From contig DVOQ01000094.1 of NCBI GenBank assembly GCA_018713485.1, positions 1 to 61,488 on the forward strand: a stretch of DNA of 61,488 bases. The letters are read 5' to 3'. Origin of the DNA: Candidatus Avisuccinivibrio pullicola. Lineage in GTDB: Bacteria > Pseudomonadota > Gammaproteobacteria > Enterobacterales > Succinivibrionaceae. How positions within the stretch are numbered: the first letter of the stretch is position 1; each line of letters begins with the position of its first letter. Under the pieces are notes generated by a model. The model worked only from the letters and a program-made list of their open reading frames with translations, was not told the DNA's origin and made no database searches. A program made the translations under genes and the position numbers. Below are positions 27,394-36,664 of this stretch, piece by piece.

Positions 27394-27855
27394 TCAGAGA
27401 CTGAACCCTGAATCCTCAAGGAGCGTCTCTGCGTTTGCGGCAGTGCGGGCAAGTTCATCACAGCGTTCATTGTCCGGATGTCCGGCATGCCCTTTTACCC
27501 ACTGCCAGGTCAGCTCGTGCTTTTGCGTTAAGGCGTCGAGCCTGACCCATAAATCCTGATTTTTAACGGGCGTTTTCTGAGAGGTTTTCCAGCCTTGCCG
27601 TTTCCATTTGGCAATCCACGACTCAATCCCGTTCTTCACATACTGACTGTCCGTAACCACCGTTACGCGACAGGGTTCCTTCAGGGCCTCAAGGCCGCTG
27701 ATGACCGCCATGAGCTCCATCCGGTTGTTGGTGGTGTGCCGGTAGCCGGCACTTAGCTCTTTCTGATGCGGACCGTAGCTAAGGATCACTCCGTAACCGC
27801 CGCGCCCCGGATTTCCAAGGCAGGAGCCGTCACTGACGAGCTTCACCTCTTTCAT
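27394..27855 (-). CDS. rnhA: Ribonuclease HI
   Basis: RNase HI degrades the RNA of RNA-DNA hybrids such as R-loops and primers. All four metal-binding residues of the 153-residue protein are in place: Asp in [12 protein letters not shown] near 8, Glu in [10 protein letters not shown] near 48, Asp in [12 protein letters not shown] near 70, and Asp in [13 protein letters not shown] near 133, with the flexible-loop His in GHPDNE. The handle region [15 protein letters not shown] is present. The length matches E. coli (155). It is probably cotranscribed with mltD. Confidence 0.98.
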   Translation of the reverse strand: MKEVKLVSDGSCLGNPGRGGYGVILSYGPHQKELSAGYRHTTNNRMELMAVISGLEALKEPCRVTVVTDSQYVKNGIESWIAKWKRQGWKTSQKTPVKNQDLWVRLDALTQKHELTWQWVKGHAGHPDNERCDELARTAANAETLLEDSGFSL

Positions 27856-28451
27856 GTTTACCTCCGCATATCCGGCCCGGGGGTGCGCCCTGTGGCCTCA
27901 AAACGGTGCGTATTGTAGCGCTTTTTACCCCAAAAATCCAACTTTCGTCACAAAACTGACTTAAAGTTCACGTCCTTTTAAGGAAAAATTTATTTATATA
28001 ACAATTGGTTAACTAAGAATAAGACATGACTATAAAAATTTTCTGCTTGTAAGTCAGTACGTTAGGTGATAATGGGAGGTATCTTACTGTTATATAGGCA
28101 GTTTTTTCTATAATTTGCAGGGTCGTATATTTTATATATTAAACAGCTCGGGGCGGATTGTACGTGGCGGCGGGTTTCCCGGGGTTGTCCCTGCTGTACA
28201 GTGAGACGGTGTTTGCCCCGAAAGGGTAAAAAGAAGGCGAAAAGCGCAAGCGCTTCAGCTCCTAAGTGTGCGCAAAATCACAAAACCATGCTAGAATTAA
28301 TGCCGTTTATGACGGGCCGGAAGCAAAGCCGCGGGTTTTGGCTTTGCTCTGCAGGGAAGCGTTCGTGTATATCTCAGTCTCAGCTAAGTGGCGGGAAAGG
28401 ATGACGTTGACGAGGCGGGGCCCGCAGTACTAATGCGTTAACGGAGTTAGC
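27856..28451 (+). promoter_or_regulatory. AT-rich gap with long leader of deaD
   Basis: These 596 bases separate divergent rnhA and deaD and hold no gene I can support. The part from 27950 to 28145 is clearly AT-rich. A candidate promoter has -35 TTACTG at 28084-28089 and -10 TATAAT at 28109-28114 (19-base spacing), giving a leader of about 330 bases. A second -10-like TAGAAT lies at 28290-28295. A 67-codon frame at 28201-28404 lacks a ribosome site and family resemblance. Long structured leaders are known for E. coli deaD/csdA, consistent with cold-shock control. Confidence 0.5.
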
Positions 28452-30653
28452 ATGTCAGATAAGTTTCAGGAAGATAATTTAATCCCCGAGGGTATCGAGA
28501 TTTCTGCCGGTGCCGATATGAGTCTGTTATTAGGGGATGAAGACGATACGGCTGCCGGGGCTAAGGTCACGGAAGCCGAAGAGAGCTTAGCCCCCTCTGA
28601 GGATGCCGGGGAGCAGGCAGCACAGGAAAGTGCAGCTGCCGCCTCTGAGGAGGAAGAGGAGCTGCCGGGCTTTGAGAGCCTTAATCTCTCTGAGGAGGTG
28701 ATGGCCGCCATTCACGATATGGGTTTTGAAAGCCCGACCCCCATTCAGGAGCGTGCCATTCCCGTGATCCTCGAAGGCCGTGACATGATAGGTCAGGCCC
28801 AGACCGGTACCGGCAAGACCGCAGCTTTTGCGCTGCCCATTCTGTCCTCCATTAAGAGCGGAGAGCGCGGCATTCAGTGCCTCGTGTTAGAGCCGACCCG
28901 TGAGCTTGCCATTCAGGTCGCAGAGTCCTTTGTCAGTTTTGCCCGTCACATTGAGGGTTTCCGCGTCGCTCCCATCTACGGCGGCGCTTCCTATGAAAAT
29001 CAGATCCGCTCCTTACGCCACGGCGCTCAGGTCGTGGTAGGTACGCCCGGCCGTCTTATCGATCTCATCGAGAGAGGTAAGTTAGATTTAAGCGGCGTGC
29101 GCTACATGGTTATTGATGAGGCCGATGAAATGCTGCGCATGGGCTTTATCGACGACGTGGACTGGATTTTAAGCCACACCCCGCAGGATCGTCAGAACGC
29201 GCTGTTCTCGGCCACTATGCCCGATGCCATCCGCCGCATTGCGAGCGCTCACTTACAGGATCCCGAGGAAGTGCGCATCGAGTCGCGCACCACTACCGCT
29301 ACCACGGTGCGTCAGCGCTACTGGGTGGTTTCGGGGGTGCACAAGATTGACGCTATGACCCGTATCCTCGAGGTTGAACCCTATGATGCCGTGCTCGTGT
29401 TCGTGCGCACCAAGACCGATGCCGAGGACGTGGCGAACCGTCTCATGGCCCGCGGCCTTGCCTGTGCCGCCTTACACGGTGATATCCCGCAGCGTCAGCG
29501 CGAGAAGATCATCGAGCGCTTAAAGAGCGGCAGCCTTGACATCATCATCGCCACCGACGTCGCTGCCCGTGGCCTCGATGTCGATCGTATCACCCACGTC
29601 TTTAACTATGACATTCCCTATGACGCTGAGTCCTATGTGCACCGTATCGGCCGTACCGGCCGCGCCGGCCGCACCGGCGAGGCCATTCTCTTTGTCTCCC
29701 CGCGTGAGCGCCGTGCCCTGCGTCAGATTGAGCGCGTGACCCGTCAGCGCATTGAGCCCATGAGCATGCCCACCGTGGCCGACGTCAACAAGCGCCGTCT
29801 TGAGAATTTCCGTAACGAGATTTTAGAGACCATCGAGGCCGGTGATTTAGGTATGTACCTTGAGGTTATCTCCGATATCCTTTCCGATGACTCCATGGAG
29901 CCCGAGATCCTCGCCGCCGCCCTTGCCAAAATGGCCCGCCGCGGCAGCGATCTGCTCTTAGATGAGTCTGCTCCCGAGCCTAAGATGCGCACTTTCGACG
30001 ATGACGCAGGTCCGCACCGTGAGCGCGGGGAAAGACGCGAGAGACGTCAGCCCTCCGCCACTCCCGTGCCGCTTCGGGACTTCCCCGACATGAAGATGGT
30101 GCGTTACCGCTTAGCCGTGGGCCGCCGTGACGGCGCAAAGCCCGGTCAGATTGTGGGTGCCATCGCCAACGAGGCGAATATGGACTCCAAATACATTGGC
30201 GAGATTTCCATTTTCGACACCTTCACCACGGTCGATCTGCCCGATGGCATGCCTGAGGAAACCCGCCGTATTCTTGCCGCCGCCCGTGTCTGCGGCCGTG
30301 CCTTAGAGCTGCGTGAGTATACCGCCACGCCGCCCAAGCGCCGCGAGCACCATCACCCCACCATCAACGATTACGATGAGGGCGAATACCGTCACGAGGA
30401 AGGCGACGTCAACGGCAATATTATCGGTTATGAGCCCTCGGCCCGTCCGCGTGGCCGCCGTGAGGACTTTAACGATTTCGGCGAGCGTTCCTTCAACCGC
30501 GGTCCGCGCCGGGATTTTGGCGATCGCAAGCCGCCGCGTAGCCGTCCTTCCTTTGACGGCTTTGATCGCGGTCCGCGCCGCCGTCCGGACTTTAACTCGC
30601 GCCGTGCCGTGCCCGGCAAGGCCAGCCGTGCCCCGCGCCGCCGCGACTACTAA
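28452..30653 (+). CDS. deaD: DEAD-box RNA helicase DeaD/CsdA
   Basis: DeaD unwinds RNA during ribosome assembly and mRNA decay, above all in the cold. The 733-residue protein has an acidic N-terminal extension of about 75 residues. The helicase core follows: Q motif GFESPTPIQERAIP near 93, motif I AQTGTGKT near 115, motif II VIDEADEML near 221, SAT near 253, and motif VI HRIGRTGRAGRTG near 398. A DbpA-like RNA-binding domain lies near 545-625. An Arg/Gly/Phe/Asp-rich tail (RGPRRDFGDRKPPRSRPS) ends the protein. It is longer than E. coli DeaD (629) at both ends. Confidence 0.96.
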   Translation: MSDKFQEDNLIPEGIEISAGADMSLLLGDEDDTAAGAKVTEAEESLAPSEDAGEQAAQESAAAASEEEEELPGFESLNLSEEVMAAIHDMGFESPTPIQERAIPVILEGRDMIGQAQTGTGKTAAFALPILSSIKSGERGIQCLVLEPTRELAIQVAESFVSFARHIEGFRVAPIYGGASYENQIRSLRHGAQVVVGTPGRLIDLIERGKLDLSGVRYMVIDEADEMLRMGFIDDVDWILSHTPQDRQNALFSATMPDAIRRIASAHLQDPEEVRIESRTTTATTVRQRYWVVSGVHKIDAMTRILEVEPYDAVLVFVRTKTDAEDVANRLMARGLACAALHGDIPQRQREKIIERLKSGSLDIIIATDVAARGLDVDRITHVFNYDIPYDAESYVHRIGRTGRAGRTGEAILFVSPRERRALRQIERVTRQRIEPMSMPTVADVNKRRLENFRNEILETIEAGDLGMYLEVISDILSDDSMEPEILAAALAKMARRGSDLLLDESAPEPKMRTFDDDAGPHRERGERRERRQPSATPVPLRDFPDMKMVRYRLAVGRRDGAKPGQIVGAIANEANMDSKYIGEISIFDTFTTVDLPDGMPEETRRILAAARVCGRALELREYTATPPKRREHHHPTINDYDEGEYRHEEGDVNGNIIGYEPSARPRGRREDFNDFGERSFNRGPRRDFGDRKPPRSRPSFDGFDRGPRRRPDFNSRRAVPGKASRAPRRRDY

Positions 30654-30687
30654 GTCTTAAGGCACAAAAAAGGCCCGTCAGGGCCTT

Positions 30688-30716
30688 AAGGCCGGCCAGG
30701 TGCCGGCCTTTTGTTT
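30688..30716. terminator. Terminator between deaD and the polygalacturonase gene
   Basis: AAGGCCGGC and GCCGGCCTT pair around an AGGT-containing loop, followed by TTGTTT. A second smaller stem, AAGGCCC/GGGCCTT, lies directly before it at 30670-30687. The genes on either side converge here. Confidence 0.8.
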
Positions 30717-30721
30717 AGCGT

Positions 30722-32062
30722 TTAGCGCGCCTCCTTTAAAAGGGCGTGCGCTCCGCGGTTCACGGCAGGACCCGCCTCACACTCTACCTGCGTGAAAATT
30801 AAACTGCCTTCCACATAACGGGCCTGAATACCCTGCTTTGCCTCAAGCTGCACGTTCTCCAGCACCACCTCTTTTAGAGGAGCTTCAGGCAGACCGCTTA
30901 AGAGCGCGGCCAGCTGTGCCCCCGTGGCTTTAAGGTTTGTAACGTGAACTCCCTTCACTAAGGGCGTGAACGCGGTCACGGGTTCTGCCTCCATTTCCCC
31001 CGTGAGGTCAAGACCGGCCGCCCCTGCCTGACCTACGTAGGAGAGGGTGACGAGGAGCGGGGTGGCGACATTGTGCATGGTCACGTCCTCAACATAGAGA
31101 GGGCCAATCTCTGCGCCGCGATCACGGGCGGATTTGATGCGCACGCCGTTCTCGCCTTCGTTAAAAGTCACGTTACGCACCGTGACCTTACCGATCCCGT
31201 TGGCCGTCTCTGAGCCCAGTGAGATCCCGTGGCCTTTGTTCATCACCGAATTTTCAATGAGAATCTCCGCTGAGCTCTGAGAGCCGTCCTTGTTAACGCC
31301 GGATTTGATGGCGATATTGTCATCGCCCGTGGCAATCTCGACATTACGTACCGTGACGCGCTGCGAGGAAACGATATCCATGCCGTCGGTGTTGGGGGAT
31401 TCTTCAGGAGCGGAGATGGTCACGCTGTCGACAACAATGTCCTCAGAGTTACGCAGCACCAGATTCCACATCGGGGAGTTGGTTAAGGTTACGCCAAAGA
31501 CCGTAGCGCCTGTGACCTCATTAAGCTCAATAAGCCACGGACGGGGCATACCGTTGGCCAGCTTTACATTGGGGAAAAGCTCCTCAAAGAGCTTAGTGTT
31601 CCCGGAGCGCACCTCTTTGCGGATGCGGAGCGCTTCCTCCCACCACAGCTCCTCACCGCTGCCGTCGATGGTGCCTGAGCCGATGATCCCCACGTCCGTC
31701 GCTCCGTTGGCGAGGATGAAGGCTTCCTTATCCTGCGTGGGAGAGCCGATATAGGCGGCCACAAAGTCCTTTTCGCGGTTATCGGCCTTGAGAATGGCCC
31801 CTTCCATGAGATTTAAGGTGACGTGGGATTTTAAGGTCAGAGGCCCTGAAAGCCACAAGCCCTTTCTTAGGCGTACCTCGCCGCCGCCCTGCAGGGCGCA
31901 GTGATCGATGGCGCTCTGAATGGCCTTAGTGTTTAAAGTCACACGGGAGAGATAACCGCCGAAAGCGTCAGGCGTACACAGGGTCGTCGCCTCAGCATAA
32001 CCTGCCGCGGCGCACAGGGAGGCCGCCAGCAGCAACCCTTTAAGACGGAAAGTGAAGAACAT
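30722..32062 (-). CDS. Exported GH28 polygalacturonase
   Basis: Glycoside hydrolase family 28 enzymes cleave alpha-1,4-galacturonosyl bonds of pectin on a parallel beta-helix. The 446-residue protein has a signal peptide (LKGLLLAASLCAAAGYAEA, residues 8-26). The four GH28 motifs are all present: SPNTDGMDIVSS near 222, ATGDDNIAIKSG near 240, GHGISLGSE near 272, and the substrate-binding GVRIKSARDRG near 298. Catalytic aspartates in NTDG and GDDN are intact. Whether it acts endo or exo cannot be told. No oligogalacturonide uptake gene is adjacent, but kdgK-eda at 52.6 kb could use the downstream products. Confidence 0.93.
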   Translation of the reverse strand: MFFTFRLKGLLLAASLCAAAGYAEATTLCTPDAFGGYLSRVTLNTKAIQSAIDHCALQGGGEVRLRKGLWLSGPLTLKSHVTLNLMEGAILKADNREKDFVAAYIGSPTQDKEAFILANGATDVGIIGSGTIDGSGEELWWEEALRIRKEVRSGNTKLFEELFPNVKLANGMPRPWLIELNEVTGATVFGVTLTNSPMWNLVLRNSEDIVVDSVTISAPEESPNTDGMDIVSSQRVTVRNVEIATGDDNIAIKSGVNKDGSQSSAEILIENSVMNKGHGISLGSETANGIGKVTVRNVTFNEGENGVRIKSARDRGAEIGPLYVEDVTMHNVATPLLVTLSYVGQAGAAGLDLTGEMEAEPVTAFTPLVKGVHVTNLKATGAQLAALLSGLPEAPLKEVVLENVQLEAKQGIQARYVEGSLIFTQVECEAGPAVNRGAHALLKEAR

Positions 32063-32149
32063 GCAGACTCCTTAATTTGCTAACATCGGGTTTAGCCTAT
32101 GGTGAAAACACTTTCTTGTAAAGTAAGCAGAGGAGATAAGGGAAGGTAA

Positions 32150-32170
32150 CCTGCCCCGGAACGGGGCAGG
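32150..32170 (-). terminator. Stem-loop after the flavin reductase gene
   Basis: CCTGCCCC and GGGGCAGG form an eight-pair GC-rich stem just beyond the minus-strand stop at 32178. There is no strong T-run. Confidence 0.5.
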
Positions 32171-32177
32171 GGAGGGT

Positions 32178-32759
32178 TTAGTCAAGTCCTTTGACTTCAT
32201 CGCCTAAGCCAAAGAAATGTGATCCTGCCACATAGTGCAGGGTTCTGAGTTCCGGATCTACGGCGCTGAAGTCAATGTGATTGTCCGAGTAGACACGCTT
32301 ATCGGCCCACGCGGCCACGCACTCGCCGATAAAGAGATCGTAAGCCTCCTCGTTGTGCGGCTCGGGAATGACCCTGAAGATGAGATAGCCTAAGCAGCCA
32401 TCGGCTAAGGGCATCCTGTAGTCACCTAAGGTAAAGAAGGTGGCGCCCGATTTTTCGAGTTTCTGCGGCTCTTCGTTCTTGGAGACGGAGCCTAAATAAA
32501 AGAGCTCCTTAGCAATGGCCACGGTGGGCACGCCAATAGCGAAATAGCCTGACTTTTCAATGAGCGGGCGCGTGAAATGATCTTTGGCGATCACCGCGGT
32601 GGCACGGGTAGGGCTTAAATCCAGCGGGCACACCCACGTGGCGGGCATCATGCCGGTTACGCCGTTGTGTTCTGCGGAAACGAGACCGGTGGCACCTAAA
32701 TTCATGAGGCGGTAAGCTTTGCCGGGATCGACGGCAATCAGATGGTCAAAAGTGATCAC
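32178..32759 (-). CDS. Flavin reductase-like FMN-binding protein
   Basis: The protein of about 193 residues starts at GTG 32759, with AAGGAG six bases upstream; the in-frame extension to 32810 lacks a ribosome site. LMNLGATGLVSAEHNGVTGMMP near 20-41, FTRPLIEKSGYFAIGVPT and LADGCLGYLIFRV are typical of the FMN-binding split-barrel flavin reductase family. Many members are NAD(P)H:FMN oxidoreductases serving a partner oxygenase, but none is nearby. The absence of a partner and the probable anaerobic life style leave its role open. It is divergent from flgD. Confidence 0.78.
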   Translation of the reverse strand: MITFDHLIAVDPGKAYRLMNLGATGLVSAEHNGVTGMMPATWVCPLDLSPTRATAVIAKDHFTRPLIEKSGYFAIGVPTVAIAKELFYLGSVSKNEEPQKLEKSGATFFTLGDYRMPLADGCLGYLIFRVIPEPHNEEAYDLFIGECVAAWADKRVYSDNHIDFSAVDPELRTLHYVAGSHFFGLGDEVKGLD

Positions 32760-32897
32760 GAAATACTCCTTGAGACAGTTTGTGCCTGTGACATAATGGG
32801 ATTGTAGCAAAGCCCCGCTCTGAAGATTTGCCTGAAAATGCCCTTCAGGAGGCTTTTTCTCTCAGAAGGCGCACTTTTTAAAACGCGGCCTGAGAAC

Positions 32898-32914
32898 CTG
32901 GCACGGAACTTGTA
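32898..32914 (+). promoter_or_regulatory. Sigma54 promoter of flgD
   Basis: CTGGCACGGAACTTGTA matches the -24/-12 consensus YTGGCACGrNNNTTGCW, with GG and GT separated by ten bases and only C replaced by T in the -12 element. It is 54 bases before the flgD ATG. FlrA, encoded in this window, is the expected type of activator. Confidence 0.85.
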
Positions 32915-32967
32915 TTAACGAAATCAGTTACAGGAGGCGGCAAAAGTTACCGCCACAGGAGTGCAAA

Positions 32968-33681
32968 ATGAGCAGCGTATCCGGCACCACTGATTTTGAT
33001 TACAGCAGCATTGGCAAAACCGAGGCGTACATCAACGCTCAGGAGGCCGCCAATGCCAGTAAGGATCAGACTTTAGGCCAGGAAGACTTCCTGATGCTGC
33101 TGACGACGCAGCTTGAATGTCAGGATCCGACCCAGCCCGTGGATAACTCGCAGATGGTAAGTCAGATGTCGCAGCTGTCCATGGTGGAGAGTCTGTCCTC
33201 GATTTCCGAGGACATGAGCGGCGTGGTCAACTCGGTCAATTCCTCTGCTGCCTTAAACGCTTCCTCGTTAGTCGGCCGCTCGGTGTTAGTGGATACCAAC
33301 GAAGGCTTCTTCGACGGTCTCAATCCCATTTACGCCAAGATCGATGCCGGCGAGGGTACCTCAGATATCACTATTCAGATTAAGGATGCCAATGGTACCG
33401 TGGTCGGAGAGTACGGCGCCGATTCGGGTATGGACGTCATGGACTTCAGCTTTGACGGCGTCAAGTCGGTAGCTGAGGACGGTACTGTCACCTATCACGA
33501 TTCGGGCATGTACACCATTGAGGCTACCGGTTATCAGGACGGTAAAAAGGTCAGTCTTCCCGTGAGCACTTACGCCACGGTGGGCTCGGTCACCTTAGGT
33601 GCCAATTACACCGACACCGTTCTCAATCTGGTGGGCTATGGCAATATCACCTTAGGTGAGGTCGAGGAAATCGCGCTGTAG
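32968..33681 (+). CDS. flgD: Flagellar hook assembly protein FlgD
   Basis: FlgD caps the growing hook and is discarded when the hook is complete. The 237-residue protein carries the conserved N-terminal signature LGQEDFLMLLTTQLECQDPT at about 37-56, followed by NSQMVSQMSQLSMVESLSS. An FlgD Ig-like/tudor region follows, with ASSLVGRSVLVDTNEG near 98 and DANGTVVGEYGADSG near 140. Length is in the family range (220-240). A ribosome site ACAGGAG lies eight to nine bases upstream. In most genomes flgD sits inside flgBCDEFG; here it stands alone between a flavin reductase gene and a peptide transporter, with its own sigma54 promoter and terminator. Confidence 0.95.
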   Translation: MSSVSGTTDFDYSSIGKTEAYINAQEAANASKDQTLGQEDFLMLLTTQLECQDPTQPVDNSQMVSQMSQLSMVESLSSISEDMSGVVNSVNSSAALNASSLVGRSVLVDTNEGFFDGLNPIYAKIDAGEGTSDITIQIKDANGTVVGEYGADSGMDVMDFSFDGVKSVAEDGTVTYHDSGMYTIEATGYQDGKKVSLPVSTYATVGSVTLGANYTDTVLNLVGYGNITLGEVEEIAL

Positions 33682-33713
33682 CAGACGCAAGGAAGGCAGT
33701 CTCTTCTAAAACC

Positions 33714-33743
33714 GTGCCGCCTGATCGCAAGATCAGGCGGCAC
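33714..33743. terminator. Bidirectional stem-loop between flgD and dppF
   Basis: GTGCCGCCTGATC and GATCAGGCGGCAC form a 13-base perfect stem with a GCAA tetraloop, a very stable hairpin between two convergent genes. T-runs are weak. Confidence 0.8.
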
Positions 33744-33790
33744 TGTCTTAAGGCGGCAATTTTTACCGCTGATACCTAAGCGGGCCGTCC

Positions 33791-34798
33791 TCAGGCGGGA
33801 GCGGCACCGGGGTTAGTGTCAGGATGGGCGCATGCTACCTGATGATTGGGCAGCACCTGGCAGAGGATCTGCGCCTCGGCGCTTTCGGGACAGGCCACGT
33901 AGCAGCGCGAGGCGAAGCGGCAGCCCTGAGGCGGATCGATGGGACTGGGCAGATCGCCTTTTAACAGTATGCGGTTCTTGCGCTTGAGAGGATCCATGAT
34001 GGGGATAGCCGAAATCAGCGCCTTGGTATAGGGATGCAGCGGGTGATCGTAGATGGCTTCCTTGGGGGCGATTTCCACCATGGAGCCTAAATACATGACG
34101 CCGATGCGATCGGAAATGTGTTTCACCGCGGCAAGACCGTGGGCGATAAAGAGATAGGTAAGGCCAAACTCATCCTTGAGATCCGATAAGAGGTTGAGGA
34201 TCTGCGCCTGAATCGAAACGTCGAGAGCCGACACTGCCTCATCGCAGATAATGAGTTTGGGGTGCACGGCAATGGCGCGTGCGATCCCGATCCTCTGTCT
34301 CTGTCCTCCCGAGAACTCATGCGGATAGCGGTTCTTATAGCTCGTGGCCAGTCCCACGCAGGAAAGCAGCTTATCCACGCGTTTGCTGATTTCTGCCCCG
34401 GAATGCGTCTTGTTGACGATCATGGGTTCGGAGATGATCTCCTCCACGGTCATGCGCGGATTTAACGAGGAATAGGGATCCTGGAAGATCATCTGAATGT
34501 CTTTGCAGTAATGCCGTCTCTCGCGTGGCCTCAGGGAGGCTAAGTCCGTGCCGTCAAAGAAGATCTGTCCTGAGGTTGGCGTATAGAGACCGGCAATCAT
34601 CTTGCCTAAGGTCGTCTTGCCGCAGCCCGATTCTCCCACAAGGCCGAAGGCCTCGCCACGGTAAATATCGAGACTGACGTTATCCACAGCCTTGAGCGTA
34701 CCGCTCTTACCCTTGAGAAAGCCAGAGCTTACATTAAAGTATTTGGAGAGGCCCTTTAAGGAAAGGAGCACATCGGGCTTTGCTTTAGTATCACTCAT
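33791..34798 (-). CDS. dppF: Dipeptide/oligopeptide ABC transporter ATPase DppF
   Basis: One of the two cytoplasmic ATPases powering peptide import. The 335-residue protein has Walker A GESGCGKTT near 53, signature SGGQRQRIGIARAI near 160, Walker B LIICDEAVSALDVS near 180 and the switch histidine in LFIAHGLAAV near 213. The C-terminal oligopeptide-transporter extension has HPYTKALISAIPI and cysteines in GCRFASRCYVACPESAE, which bind an Fe-S cluster in some homologs. The switch region reads AHGLA instead of AHDLA, so the D-loop-adjacent Asp is replaced by Gly. It is last in a five-gene operon, two bases after dppD. Confidence 0.92.
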   Translation of the reverse strand: MSDTKAKPDVLLSLKGLSKYFNVSSGFLKGKSGTLKAVDNVSLDIYRGEAFGLVGESGCGKTTLGKMIAGLYTPTSGQIFFDGTDLASLRPRERRHYCKDIQMIFQDPYSSLNPRMTVEEIISEPMIVNKTHSGAEISKRVDKLLSCVGLATSYKNRYPHEFSGGQRQRIGIARAIAVHPKLIICDEAVSALDVSIQAQILNLLSDLKDEFGLTYLFIAHGLAAVKHISDRIGVMYLGSMVEIAPKEAIYDHPLHPYTKALISAIPIMDPLKRKNRILLKGDLPSPIDPPQGCRFASRCYVACPESAEAQILCQVLPNHQVACAHPDTNPGAAPA

Positions 34799-34800
34799 GA

Positions 34801-35763
34801 TTATTTCTCACAGGCATGCAGACAGCGGATCTTGCGCGTGCCGTCCACGGTAAGGGGCGGCAGATCGGCGCGGCATTCATCGGTGCAGCGATCGCAGCGA
34901 TCGGCAAAGGCGCAGTAGGGAGGTATTTCCTCAGGCGGCGGCACCATGCCGGGGATCATGTAGAGGCGGTGGGCGATGTCGTCAAGGCGCGGGATCGACT
35001 TTAGGAGACCTAGTGTATAGGGGTGGCGCGGCGCGGTGAGGATTTCGCGCGTCGAACCCTCTTCCACGATACGTCCGCAGTACATTACCGCCACGCGATC
35101 GGCAGCCTCGGCCACCACTCCGAGATCGTGAGTGATGAGAAGCACTGAAATGTTGAACTGTTCGCGCATCCGGTAGATGAGATCGAGGATCTGCGCCTGA
35201 ATGGTCACGTCAAGAGCCGTGGTGGGCTCATCGGCGATGAGCAGCTCCGGCTCGCAGGACATGGCGATGGCGATCATGATGCGCTGCCGCATACCGCCGG
35301 ACATCTGATGGGGATAGTCCTTAACGCGCTTTTGCGGATTGGGAATACCCACGGTGTCCAGAAGATAGAGCATCTTCTCGTAGGCTTCCTTTTTACTGAG
35401 ACGCGTGTGCAGGCGAATACTCTCTAAAATCTGATCGCCCACGGTGAAGACGGGATTTAAGGAGGTCATCGGCTCCTGGAAGATCATCGAGATGTGATTG
35501 CCGCGGATGTGGCGTAATTCCTTTTCGCTCATCTGCGTCAGGTCCTGACCCTTAAAGCGGATGGCCGAGTTCTCGGTGATTCGTCCGTTGGAGCTTAAAA
35601 GGCCCATGATGGAGAGCGAGGTAACGGACTTACCGGAACCGGATTCGCCCACGAGGGCTAAAATCTCGCCCTTTTCAATCTCAAAGCTCACGTCGCGCAC
35701 GGCCTGAACCACGCCGCGGCGGGTGGTGAACTCGGTGGTGAGATGATCGACTTCTAACAGCAT
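34801..35763 (-). CDS. dppD: Dipeptide/oligopeptide ABC transporter ATPase DppD
   Basis: This is the second ATPase of the importer, with 320 residues. Walker A is [14 protein letters not shown] near 38, the signature is [14 protein letters not shown] near 155, Walker B is [14 protein letters not shown] near 175, and the switch is [10 protein letters not shown] near 208. The C-terminal extension has [15 protein letters not shown] and the cysteine cluster [17 protein letters not shown]. Unlike DppF, all catalytic motifs are canonical. It lies eight bases after dppC. Confidence 0.94.
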   Translation of the reverse strand: MLLEVDHLTTEFTTRRGVVQAVRDVSFEIEKGEILALVGESGSGKSVTSLSIMGLLSSNGRITENSAIRFKGQDLTQMSEKELRHIRGNHISMIFQEPMTSLNPVFTVGDQILESIRLHTRLSKKEAYEKMLYLLDTVGIPNPQKRVKDYPHQMSGGMRQRIMIAIAMSCEPELLIADEPTTALDVTIQAQILDLIYRMREQFNISVLLITHDLGVVAEAADRVAVMYCGRIVEEGSTREILTAPRHPYTLGLLKSIPRLDDIAHRLYMIPGMVPPPEEIPPYCAFADRCDRCTDECRADLPPLTVDGTRKIRCLHACEK

Positions 35764-35771
35764 GGAGCCTC

Positions 35772-36662
35772 CTAACGTCTTCTCGCACGCGGATCTAAGG
35801 CGTCACGCAGTCCGTCGCCTAGAAGATTGAAAGCCAGCACGGTGATGGTGATGGCCATGCCGGGGAAAATCAGGGTGTAGGGCGCGGAGAAGATAAAGCT
35901 GCGCGAGCGGGCGAGCATATCACCCCATTCGGCGTAGGGCGGCTGCACACCAAGGCCCAGGAAACCTAAGGCGGCAGTATCGAGGACCGCCACGGAAATG
36001 CCTAAGGTGGCGCGCACCACGATGGGGGAGGTGATATTGGGCAGAATGTGCCTGAAGATGATGCGGGCACTGGAGTCGCCGGTCACGATGGCGGCCTGAA
36101 TGTAATCGTTGGCCTTCACCGAAATCACGCAGGAACGGGCGATACGGGCGTACTCGGGAATGGAAACGAGACCGATGGCCAGCACTGCCTTGTCAAGGCC
36201 GCGGCCCATGGCCGCCATGAAGGCGATGGCAAGGAGAATGGAGGGCACTGAGAGGATGACGTCCATAAAGCGCATGATGAGATTGTCGAGTTTGCCGCCA
36301 AAATAACCGCCGATGGAGCCTAAGATGGTGCCCAGGGTCAGCGAGATGGCGACGGCGGCAATACCCACCGATAAGGAGATCTTGGTGCCGTCGATGACAC
36401 GCGAGAAGATGTCGCGGCCTAACTGATCGGTTCCGAACCAGTGCTCGGCGCAGGGGGCGATGAAGGCCTCGTCCATATTGGCCTGATTGGGATCATAGGG
36501 CAGGATGTTGATGCCCATAAGCTCGGTTATATACACCACGATGGCGGTGAGCGCGAGGAGGACGATGATGATGAGACCGCATAGGGCCGCTTTATTGGAG
36601 TAAATGGAGTACCACATATCCCCTAAGCGGGCGGCGCGTCCTGAAGAAGGAGTTTTAGCCAT
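35772..36662 (-). CDS. dppC: Dipeptide ABC transporter permease DppC
   Basis: Inner-membrane permease of 296 residues with an N-terminal extension typical of DppC/OppC, then PNQANMDEAFIAPCAEHWFGTDQLGRDIFSR, split here as PNQANMDEAFIAP-CAEHWFGTDQLGRDIFSR, the family hallmark. About six membrane helices follow, with an EAA-type loop facing the ATPases (EYARIARSCVISVKANDYIQAA, near 185-206). It ends with GDGLRDALDPRARR. It pairs with DppB to form the channel and is two bases after dppB. Confidence 0.94.
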   Translation of the reverse strand: MAKTPSSGRAARLGDMWYSIYSNKAALCGLIIIVLLALTAIVVYITELMGINILPYDPNQANMDEAFIAPCAEHWFGTDQLGRDIFSRVIDGTKISLSVGIAAVAISLTLGTILGSIGGYFGGKLDNLIMRFMDVILSVPSILLAIAFMAAMGRGLDKAVLAIGLVSIPEYARIARSCVISVKANDYIQAAIVTGDSSARIIFRHILPNITSPIVVRATLGISVAVLDTAALGFLGLGVQPPYAEWGDMLARSRSFIFSAPYTLIFPGMAITITVLAFNLLGDGLRDALDPRARRR

Positions 36663-36664
36663 GA

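Noticed and set aside
28201-28404. A 67-codon frame upstream of deaD
   Set aside because: No Shine-Dalgarno and a random-looking composition; it lies within the probable leader of deaD.
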